Source of the DNA: Aulostomus chinensis
Taxonomy: Eukaryota > Chordata > Actinopteri > Syngnathiformes > Aulostomidae
Reading direction: 5' to 3'
Length of the DNA: 64,000 nt
NCBI GenBank assembly: GCA_037954235.1
Contig: JBBMOA010000020.1
Span: 8,352,501 to 8,416,500, forward strand
This document shows positions 46,601-58,795 of this stretch, piece by piece; position 1 is the stretch's first letter; each line of letters begins with the position of its first letter. The notes under the pieces are model-generated. The model was not told the DNA's origin and ran no database searches. It saw nothing but the letters and a program-made list of their open reading frames with translations. The translations under genes and the position numbers were made by a program.

Positions 46601-49600
46601 TCCCTCTAACTAATGCTGAACTACAATAATCTAATCATAAACCTATAGTCAGAGCACTCCCAATTGGAGAAATTTGTTAAAGACGTTCTTGAGATATCAC
46701 AATCATGTGAGGGAATGGTGAACTTAAAATCTGACCCATAGCCTACAGCTATTGCCAATGCATAAGCATGACAAAAACGCAAACCAAAGAAACAGTGAGG
46801 CTGAATCCTAATATCTGATCATAAAAACCTGAGAAACTGAAAGCATGCCTGGTGGCAATTTCTTTTTACATTGGTGAGTCACACCAAACTGTCACTCTTC
46901 CTGGTTTGAGATTTCAATCCCCCTCTGAATTATTTACTTGTACTCTTCACACTTACATCTGAGTGTCCTACAGGCTTTGTGATACAGGTAGTGGAACTGC
47001 CTGTGTTGCAGTGCAATAATTTAGACTGAGAGGGCATCTCGCAGTTTGAGAGGAGGAGGAATTGTGAGGAGACAGTGGTGGAAGGGTAGGAGTCTGCCTT
47101 TGCAGTTTTCCACCAGCTAGTCACTCTGTGGATGCCAGAAACCACCAGGGACACTGATTATCTGTCCTGTCATTCAACATTTCTTAATATTGAAAAACAA
47201 CTCAGATGAACAAGTTGAAGCATTGACAGTACTGACAATTGTTTATGTTCAGGCTTCAACTTAATCTTTGTAAAGGGTGATAAATACATCACTCACAAGT
47301 AGGTGGCATATGCTCACCTGCCAGACAGATGATGAAATATTTTCGATGTAAAAACACTGATAGAGGAAATCTATGTGACAATGAAGATGCACCGGTAATG
47401 TCACAAAATCTGTGCAGCTGAAGACATCCATCTACCTATTTTCTACCACTTATCCTCTTAAGGGTCGCGAGGGGACTGTCTATGTCAGCTGCTTTTGGGC
47501 GAGAGGCGGGGTACATCCTGGATGGGTCACCAGTCCACCACAGGGCCAACACATATAGACAGACAACCATTCACACTTACAGCCACACCTACGGTCAATT
47601 TAGAGTATTCAATTAACCTAGACCCCTCTTGCATGGCTTTGGTCTGTGGAAGGAAGCTGGAGTACCCAGAGAGAACCCACGCATGCAAAGGGAGAACATG
47701 CAAACTCCACACAGCGATAATGCTAACCACCGCACACATGCAAGGTATTTTTCATTTATTGACTAAAAACAGTAACATCACTGTTAGTGTAGAGTGAATG
47801 AGTGATACAACTGTTTGTTGGAGACTCATGTTTATATATGGAGATGTTAACGTTTTAATTGCAGAAAATGTGACTTCATGCATTTCAATATCTGTTGACA
47901 TTTTAAGGCTGATTTATAGCTGTGTGTTGGTTCAATATGGCCCGAGGTCATTTAGACTTAGTGTAGATGTGTGAAAATGAAAGTAAGAGGATGCAGTCAA
48001 GACACTTAATGCAATTCATTAGGGGTTTCTCTCTTTAACAGAGTCTGCATAGCTGCAGACTACTATAGAGTGAACACAAATGACTCAAACGATGCTCAAA
48101 AGCGATGTAAAACAAAAGTGACTAACAAGTCCTCTTCTCACCTGCTATCTCTTTCTGGTATCTCCTTGATCGCCAGTCGGACCTGGTTGCTGAGGTCTCG
48201 CCCTGCATAAACCACTCCAAATGTGCCTTTGCCAAGAACCACCCTCTCTCCATGCTCGTCATACTCGTAGTCGTACTGTGGAGAAAGAGGCAGTAGATTG
48301 ATACAGTAAAAGTTGTATAGGGTTGTATAATACAGAGGGGGAAGATTTTATTGGTCAATGCTGTGTGTACTGAAAGATAACTTCAAAATGCATTTAGGGA
48401 AATCCAGTATCCAGTGTGCTACCTGAAAGGGAAAGGTTGGTTTTTTTTTTTCAAGGCTTTTTTTTTTTTTGTCAGCTCTTGCAAGTCCTTCAGAATTATG
48501 AAAACCTAGATGCTGGTGTATGCCTCCAAATGATTTGAGTCGCTGCATTTTATAAAGTAAAATATTACTCTTGTCTTATGTCTGTCTGTCATTCTATCCC
48601 TCCCTCTCTCTCTTTATCCCTGTCCCTATTTCCTTCTCTACATCTGTCTTGTACCATGATCTGTCTTTGCTTCTGCCCCGCCTTCCTCCTCTCTTAACCC
48701 CAAACCAGTCAAAGTTGAAGGCCGTCCCCATTGAGCCTGAGTCTGCTCGATGTTCCTGCCTGTTAAGAGGAAGGTTTTTGTTGCCGCTGTTACAAGATGT
48801 GGTTGCTCATGGAGAAGTGTGGTGCTAGACCTGCACATGTTAAGTGTCATGATATAACTTTAGCTGTGATTTAGCAATTTACAAATAAAACTGACTTGAC
48901 ATCTTGATGCTCACATGTACCTAGGTACCCTTACATCATTAAAACTACTCTTAACCTGAATTTTTTGCAGAATGCCTTTACAGGATCACTATTATTTTAT
49001 TTGATCCCATAGACAGTCAACTATTTCGCCAAGCTCGCCTAATACTGCCATTTTACACAACTTCAGAGTAGGAGTATTCCTATCGGCCTAATAGGAGGTT
49101 TTTGGAGGTTGGTCAGCTCTTGAATCCCAGTTCCGGGCATCAGGGGCTGCCAGATGTTTATTTAGTTTTAAATAATTTCAATTAGCTACGTTTGCTACTT
49201 GCACAGTTGCCGGAGTTGTTGCAAATTCATTTCACTGCTGTTGTACATGTACAATTATGCACATGACAAATAAATCTCTTGACTTGAGATCATATACAAT
49301 AAGATAATCTAACTAGGAAAAACAATGACCATATGTCTCTTTAACCTAACCACACGCATTTATGCTGCTGATCTCTATTTAGAGTGTGCGACATCACTCT
49401 CACTCTAAAAGACAGCCTTGAAAATTTAAACCAAAAAATCTCTATCAACCCCCTTTCAGTCCCACGGTTTCTAACCTTCATAGAATATTATATACAATTA
49501 GAGAGGAATTTGTTTTCTGTTGGCTGTGTTGTCTTCCTTATGGCAGGACTTGTGTTTTTTGATTAAATAGACTCCAAGTGCAGACAGAGCTCATCCAAAG

Positions 49601-51731
49601 CCCCACTGACTGCTATTAAACTGAGTTTCCTTCTGCCTGTACTATCTTTACAAATATTCTGCTTTCAGTTAATTTCTGCAGCTCACATCATCCCATTCAC
49701 ATCAAATTTTCTGCAGGAAATGCTTGTTCTATTTTAAACAATTCTTTTTAACATTACTGCGGACCTTTTACTGGATCCATTTACTGTATTGTCCAATCAA
49801 AAAAAACAAAACACTTCTGCAGCTACACAGTTGGTTATTTTGCTCCTTTTTTATTAATAAGGTTAAAAAAATGTCCTGTTTTACTTTTTAACAGTTACAT
49901 AAATTCCTCCAGTGTGCTGAAGTCTTGAAAAGTCCCAAGACCCAGTTATTGAACTTCACTTTCAGAAAAACACATTATTAAGGTTTGCAGACTGAAACAC
50001 TCAAGAGAGTTGGGTTTTAGGGCAGGCAGTGTTGTGATAGTGAGTTCTGCCATGTTGAATCAAGCACATTCTTGCTCAGAGAGAAATCCTGAAGTTTGAC
50101 ATATGATCCATTCTAAAGCTGCTGAGTAAAGAAGGCATGGCCAAAGTTTTAGGTAATCAGTGTTTCTTTTCTGTTTTTAAATTTTTTTTTATTATTTCAT
50201 TTATTTGATTTTTATTCATTTTTTTTCTTATTTGATAAATATTTTTCTTTTTAATTTATATTATCCTTTCTCCGTACTCTCTGTAAATGCTGCACAAACT
50301 ATTTAAATTTCCCTAGTGTGGGATAAATAAAGTATTTTTATTCTTTTTCAGAGACTGCTGGGAGGAAACATGAACAGAGCAGCAGGTGTCTGTTTTATCA
50401 CAGGTATACTAAACACACAGCCAAAATCCAGGCTTCCTCCCAGCAGATTGCAGATCATTTCTGCATCTCTACAAGTGAATTTTGATCTGAGTATTATCAA
50501 GCAAATAGCAATGTGTGTGTGTGTGTGGGGGGGGGGGGTGATTTCAGATCACTTTTCATACATTTAAAGAAAGGGTACATACGAGCAACAGACAGTTCTC
50601 TATCACTAAAAAAGAATCTGATCTCAATTCTTTCTGACTCCATAAATCACATCATATCTCCTTTTATATTTCAAAGAAAGTTTCAAAGCAAAGACAACAT
50701 AGGCTGCTACAATAAAATGTAAATATCTTTTATATTGTGTTTATAGAAACTACATGACTGTAGTGCCACATGCTTCACTGCAACTTACTCAAAGACTCTC
50801 CTAATTCACACGTGGACATACAGTAAATTCGGTAGAACTGTGGGTATTGTGAGTTATTGTGGTGGGTGACGTGTGCTGCTGCCTCTGGAGTAAGTTGAAC
50901 CAGAGTGGCAGCCCCTAGCTGACTCACCTCTAAGGCATCAGTGTCACAGTCTCCCTCCTCTGGACCCTTCCAGGCCTCCTCTGTTATGCTGTTGACCAGA
51001 TCACAAAATCTGCAGCAGAGAAGCTTTGTCAGTCTAAAATAAAGATCAGCACCAGGACAATCGTGGTGCTATGACTCTTATCGTTGTCCCACAAACACCC
51101 TTAATGTCACCACTGAAATAAAGCCATTAAGTAAGGAAAATCTAGCCACAAATATTTAGAGATGTCACTGAATTACTCCAATTCAAGACCGACCCATTTA
51201 CTGCGAAGGACCATAACAGGGGTTCACATATTTTATGTAATTCACTGCAGATCTCCTCTGATGTTTACATCACAACGAATCAGTTTGCAAAAAAGTGCTT
51301 AACAAAGTCAGATGCATTTTTATTGCAATATGTATATCTAGATATAGATATAGAGAAAGAGAAAGAGACCGAGATAGAGATAGATATAAATATGGATAGA
51401 TAGATATATAAATAAATAATGGGGAGTTCCCTGACAAGTATCTGCGATATGACTTCCACAATTAATCAAAAATAATTAAATCCTTTTCCCATTGGCTCTG
51501 TAGAACAGCAGGTTAAAAGATCTGAATCACACAGACATTCCACCGACTGAATTGGCAGATGGCAAATATTATGACAGAGTAATGGTATTTAGCTGATTGT
51601 CTCATCCTCAAGGTTCAAATTGTGTTCACTTTTGTCCGTTTCACACTTCTTTTCTCCTTGCTCTCCTTCTATTGTTCCTATTTTTCTGTATCATAAGAGG
51701 AGCAGCACCATGACAACAGCAGGCATGACTC

Positions 51732-51822
<91 letters not shown>

Positions 51823-54800
51823 GATTGGACATGCTTGGGAGCCTCCAATGTTAGAGTCACATGTCTGAACACTAAGTACTTCATTAATCAAATGGTGCAG
51901 AGGACAACAAAACAAGGTGTGTGTTGAGGATGCGAGGAGGTGTGAAAGTTACCAGCTAAGTACAGCTGAACTTGGGATGTATGGCATTGTAATATGGTTT
52001 CCAGTTCCTGATAAGGCCTTTTATAACAGGCTTCGAAACTGTAACAAATGGCTTTAGTCATGTTTGTATTCTTTGATAATGACTGAAGTTTAAACGATGA
52101 TCTTGATGACAGCAGAACATTTCAACATAGCTTGTCATTATAATTCATAACTGATTCGTAAAAAGTAACATTCAAATAAAGTGGTTATATAATATTTGTT
52201 TTACAGCAACACAGCTTGAAGTCTATATTTACTTTATTTATATAACTTTCCTATACCATATAATAAACCATCTCATAAACAAAATTAACCGTTAAATGAG
52301 AGAACTTTTTTGGTTTTATTGACAAATTAATTGATTACATACATGCATATCTCTAAGGTGGTAAAAGTAGACACAGAACTTGCTGAAGATCATCATGTTT
52401 ATCAACATATTAGCATTCTGATAGAGCCACTCAACTGTTAATATTTATAACTGTTTTTTGCTATATTCTTCAATTGAAATATACTTTCATATTATGATGC
52501 ATTTATGCATTGTAATAATTTGAGTTACTGGTTCCCTCAAAATAAAATTAAAAAAAAAAAAAAAACTAAAAGGGTGCTAAAATATTTTCCTGACCTTGAA
52601 AGGAAAGATTTATGGTTATAACCGTATTATTACGTTACTCAGCAATAAATATATAAAAGAATAAAAAAAAGACGTGACAGACCAACCTTTTACAATGCAT
52701 CTCTGTACAGAAATAGATCTGGAAGTCTTCTGCATTGTGAAGGACATAGAGGAAAGCACTGCGCTCATCAAACTTGGAGATACTGAGGAGAGACAGTCAA
52801 CATAACCCCATGAGAGCAGACATGTGTCCGAGAATGAGTGAAGGAAATCAGCCAGCTCATATCTGTTTGAAATAAAAGACTGCTTGGCATTGCACGCTGC
52901 TACATCAAAATATAGCGTAAGTAGATCTGCTGATTGGAGGATGATACCACACATGTAATAACAAAACATCTCTATGATACACAGTGTTTGTAAGTATGAC
53001 CAGTTGAGTATTTGCCTCGGACAAAAATTTTAAATGCAGCAGTCAAATTAGATGAATTCTAGCTGTAGTGACAGCTATTAAATAGAAACTTGCTCAACTA
53101 ATTTGATGGCCAGACGACAAAGTGCCTGTATGTGTGGTTGTATTGTTGCTGGCAAAGCTGCCATTGTGTGTTGCTGGCTGGCTGCAGGCTGAGTGGGCAC
53201 TGAGAAATCGTTCCCTAGCAACGCGTGAGTACAGCCCTGGACTTCTACGATCTCAATTCCTCTGAGGACAGCAGAAAAGGAGAAGATGAGCAAGACACCT
53301 TAAAATGTCTTATGGTAGACCACGTTACTTTATGGATCACAGTCAATATGTAAAATTCTTTGCATTTAATAAAATACTTTTTGGTGTCCATTGGTGGGGG
53401 GACATCTACACATGCAACACATATTTCTGTCTCTTCAGAAACTTTCCTTATTATAAGAGACTAATAGGTATTCATTTTTGATTAATACACAGAAGAAATT
53501 TGAGTGTTTTTTATTTAAATGTTTTTGAGAAAAAAAACTCTTGTAGAATACAGATATTAACTAGACTTTTGTTTGTGCAATTTTTTGTTTTTATGTCTAT
53601 TAAAAGTTATCTTTAGCTAATACTGTCCTTTTTTGGACTGACAGTCATTATGTCATGTTAGAAAAAGTCAAATATCATATTCTAAAATACGGTTTTAAAA
53701 TCATACTCTTCAAAGTCGGATTAACCAGCATATTAATGCCAAATAGAATTACTCTTGCCTCATGACAAGACAGACTTCATATTGTCTCAGATAAAGGGGT
53801 TAAATATTTTTCTGAATAATCTTTTACTTTAAGTTGGCCATTCAACAGGGATGCTGCTTGCTAACTTTTTTGATATGTGATGAAAAAGGTGAACTGTAAA
53901 AAGCCTGACTGCATTCAACTATCCTGCCATGAAATGTTTCAGAAGCTTCAGGGAATAAACCTTCCCTGTTCATCTGTATGAGGACAACAACAGCAGCCCA
54001 ATTAAATGGTTTAACTGACCTTTATAACAGCTCGACTGCAACTGTGATTGCAAACCCACTGAATGAGACACACAGAGAGACATGACTCTGATGTCCCTAC
54101 CCAAAACATAACTGAGACATGAGAGTTATAAAGTTTGTACATCTTTATTTCTTGTTGTGAAATTAAATGTGAAATTTTGACTGGTCTCCTTAGCCAGATT
54201 GCTTTTGAAAAAGAGACACATTTACCAAGTAAAAATAACATAGTGTATATTCTAACTCGTTTTTGTTGAATATAGGTATTACTGTAGTATTAAATTTCCA
54301 TACAATTATATTGGCAAAAATATTAAAAATTCAGCTCTTAAATGGGGGTGGAATTAACGAAATTAATATTGGTCAAATTCTTTTCAGTGTGTCACAGTCA
54401 GGAAATGAGACCACATGCACCACATCAGCCCACCTCAATGGAACACTGCCATAATTGATATTGTACTTTACACCTGTGTTAATCCTGCCATCACATCCCA
54501 AAAAAGCTATTATAAATCTTATTTTTCAGCTGTATGCTAGATTATACTGGATGATGCTTTTCAGAGTTTGTAAATGTCCATTTTGAACGATGTTGCTGTT
54601 TTTAGTGATTAGCTTCAAGCTAATAAGATGTGGCTGATAATTTTTGACTTCTGCAGTCATATAGAAGTGATGCAGCATGGCAAATTTTTCAATGAGTAAT
54701 TTATTGACCAATTATACTGTTCAGGTGAAATATTTTTAAACTTTAAATGTATGTTTCACTAACCTTAACCATTTTTTCCTGTCCACCTTTTCTCATGATT

Positions 54801-57800
54801 ATTTCAAACCAATCATTTCAAGCAAATACAGTAGGTGTGATGTCACTGTAACATCCCACAGCTGTCATGTGAGTGTGCAGCCACTGACCTGACACCTCGT
54901 ACAGATGCGGCACTGAAGTTCCACTCATGTATCCCCTTGTGCTACAGGACACATCAAAATATACATTACAGATCTAACATTATTATATGATTCTGGGATA
55001 AATCGGTGTGGAACAGAATATGCTAACTGACTTGAGGTAGGCTGTAGAATTGAGGCAGTGGAAACAAACCGAAATATGATAATTCACCTTACAGTCAAAG
55101 AAAGCCATTAGTGATTGCAGTCATCATGAGAAATAATCCATCTATCCATCCATTATTTGTCGCTTATCCTGTTAAGGGTCGCGAGGAGCTGGAGCCTATC
55201 CCAGCAGCCTTCGGGCGAGAGACAGGGTTCACCCTAGAGGGCCGTCAGTCCATTGCAGGGCCAACACATTTAGACAGACAACCATTCACACTCACAGCCA
55301 CACCTTCGGTCAATTTAGAGTATCCGATTACCCAAGTCCCCTCTTGCATGTCTTTGGACTGTGGGAGGAAGCCGAGTACCCGGAGAGAACCCATGCAGGC
55401 CCAGGGAGAACATGGAAACCTCACACAGAAAGACCCCGTGCTCGAACATGTAACCCTCTTGCCATGAGGCTACAGTGCTAACCACTGCACCACCCACAAG
55501 AAATAATAAAAATGATAAAACCAGATATATATTTTGTCAGTGTAGCAGATGTATGCAGCAGTTTCTGAAATATCCCTCCATCTATCCATTTTCTATACTG
55601 CTTATCCTTTAAGGGTGGGGGGCTAGAGCCTTTCCCAGCTGATGTCGGGCAAGAGGTGGGGTACACCTGTTTCTTGACAGGTCACAGGGCCATCAAGAGC
55701 AATTAAGGGTTCAGTATCTTGCTCAAGGATACTTCCACACGGTCACCAGGAGAAATGAGGATTGAACCAGTGACCCTTCAGTTGCTAGACAGCCACTCTA
55801 CCTCTGAGCCATGTTGCCCTTTGTTTCTGGAAAAATGACCCCTAAAAAGTAACTCATTATCCATAAATCCCCATAAAAGTTTGGCTGGCTCACGAATATC
55901 AGTGGCTCTTCGAACTAATGATGTGTCCCAAATTACACACTTAAATACTGCATATTAAAAATTTTCAAATTGAGTACGGTATACTAAGCATACTATGTAC
56001 TCAATCACGCAGTGCAGGTGTTTCGAGGGTGCAGTGCTGTCCAAAATCGCATGCTACCGTGCGGTGCACTCACTGGAAATGACAATGCAATGTCTTCTTC
56101 TACGCCAGTTTGTGACTGGCTAGCCCCGCATCAGCTAATTACGCCACCTTTTGCCCGCGCTTGTTTGTCAATTTTTGAAGCGGTAAAACGGCAAAATGAA
56201 TGGTCATCGTGCATTGTTACGCCACAATCGGCACCGACGTGATGTCCTCCTTCTATTGGCTGAAGAAACAACAGTATGTAGAGTTTATTTGTGTGATCTA
56301 TTTAGCAAAACATCATGGTGACAAGTCATTTATTTTTTCAAACCTGTGTCCACACAGAATTTCAAACTTGTTCCCGTTATTTAATGTAAAGATGACTCTA
56401 TACAAGTCAGTGTCGACCTACGCTCACCACAGCTGTCCGCTGCCATTTTTATCGATGAAATGAGTGAGGCAAGTGTCCACAGTTGCATACTCAAAATCTT
56501 GACCGATGTGAGTGTGTCATCCGGGAACTTTTCCATACTCAATTTTTGCATACTATCCATACTTTTTTCCATTTTGAGTTGAGTATACTCAAAAATTTAA
56601 GTATGTAGTATGGAAGTATGCAATTTGGGACACACAGTAAAACTTGCAAAGCTGATTTTAGCTACGGTACAACCCATTTTCCAGAAGACTAGAACTTGCA
56701 GCAAAGATGAGTAGTTTAAAATATTAACTTATTGTCCCACAGGTGCTTTCTTTATTTAATAATTACGTGCTTACGTTTTCAATGTTGGGGCTTTTCTTTG
56801 TGGAGTTTGCAAGTTCTCCCTGTGACTGCATGCGCGGGTTCTCTCTGAGTACTCTGGCTTTCTCCTACGGTCCAAAGACATGCAAGGTAGGTTCATTGGC
56901 GAATCTAAACTGACCATAGATGTGGCTGTGAGTGTGAATGGTTGTCTGGCTATATGTGTTGGCCCTTCAACGGCCTGGAGACCCATCCAGGATGTACCCC
57001 GCCTCTCACCCAGTCAGATGGGATAGGCTTCAGCTTACTCTGCAACCCTTAATGGATAAGGGATATAGAAAATGGATGGATGGATTTTTTTAATGTTTCT
57101 ATGATTTTAGCTGATGTCTGTGGGTCATGCAACTTTTTATGGTATATTTCATGCTCTGTGCATTAGGGCTCGTGCTTCAGAACAAGTTTATATAATATTG
57201 GTGCAGCCAACATATTCAACCAGCCAATTAAATGTTTTGCAAATTGACAAAGGCAATATGGATATGTGATATAACAGAAGGTGAAGAAAATAGTTGAAAG
57301 GCATAGTTATCTGGCCATTAAGAACCTTGTCATCAGGAGCAACATGCCAGATAGACACCGTATTGTCATCCACATCTTTGTTTATGGACAAATATGAAGG
57401 TTGGTACACTTTTGTTGGCTCCAATATCAATACCTGGGGAGAGATGAAACATAAGAACCAGTGTTAGCCCCTTGTCACTTCTTTTAGCAGTAAACAAGGG
57501 GCTCAGATGGAGTCACTTACAGGGAATCGCACAGAGGAAACGTCTTTTTTGGTTGCCTCCACCAGAAAGTCCATCCAGAAGTCCACTAGCTCCTGCTTGG
57601 GGGCTGGCTGCTCTACACCGGGCTTCTTGAAGTGCTGGTAGATCAAGATGGTCTCCACAAGTGAGCGAAGATACCTGAAGTCAACCAGAGGCATAAAGCG
57701 AGTTTTACAATTTTTTTGCATTCTTACAGAATATCAGGCAAATCCTTTGCATGCATATTAAGAGAAGATCACAAAAACAAACAGCACAATGAGACTGCTG

Positions 57801-57885
57801 GGTAATGTTTACCTTTGTGGCATTAATGGTATCTGAAGAGTTTTCACAGCACAGTTTATATACACACAAAAAATACTTTGTGGAT

Positions 57886-57923
<38 letters not shown>

Positions 57924-58757
57924 CACACACACATATATACACACACACACAAAATATACATATACATATATGTAACCGGTGTGGATCTCTCCGTTGTGTG
58001 ATGAATCACGTCGGGACACCAGGACTTCTCAGAGGCGATCTCTTTTTATTTGGCACTGGCATTAACGAGGCAAAAACATACATTCGTCACGCATAGCATG
58101 GAGTTAGCCCCTCTCCCGTAGCATGCAGCGGCAAAAGGGGAAGAGGTGAAGGCGGGAACGACACACAATGAGGGGCGGTGTGTCCCCTGGAAGGGTACGT
58201 GGGGGTACAGGGGCTTCGCGACATGCGTTCCGCTCTCATGTCAGGTAAACGGTTTACAATATAACTATTTACAATTTTGTGTAATTAATAAAAATAATCA
58301 TTTCTGTCAGTGTGTAATTGACCCTGTTACATATACACATATCGTATATATATAAATATATATATACACACACACACACATACATAAGGGATGATTTTGC
58401 GTCACAAAATTTCATAAAATAAAACATGACGAAATAAAATTCAAAGATGCACAAAATAAAAATCAATGTAAAAAAAAAAGCGAAGTGACGCCGTGCACCA
58501 CTAACACTGATGACTTTTGACCCTCTTGCCTACTGTATACACATATTACAAGAAGAAGAAGAACACTGTAGCAACGCCATAGAAGAAGAAGCTGCAGCAG
58601 CAAAACAATTATTTGAAAATGGGGGAAGACTAGGTCTGGTTGGCTTCCCATGTAAAAGACAAGGCAACAGTGAAATATATATATATATATATATATATAG
58701 ACAGTATATATATAGACAGTATATATATAGACAATATATATACACTGTATATATATA

Positions 58758-58795
<38 letters not shown>

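Noticed and set aside
55111..55467. 118-codon plus-strand frame
   Set aside because: It is the SINE copy 6 read through; not a gene.
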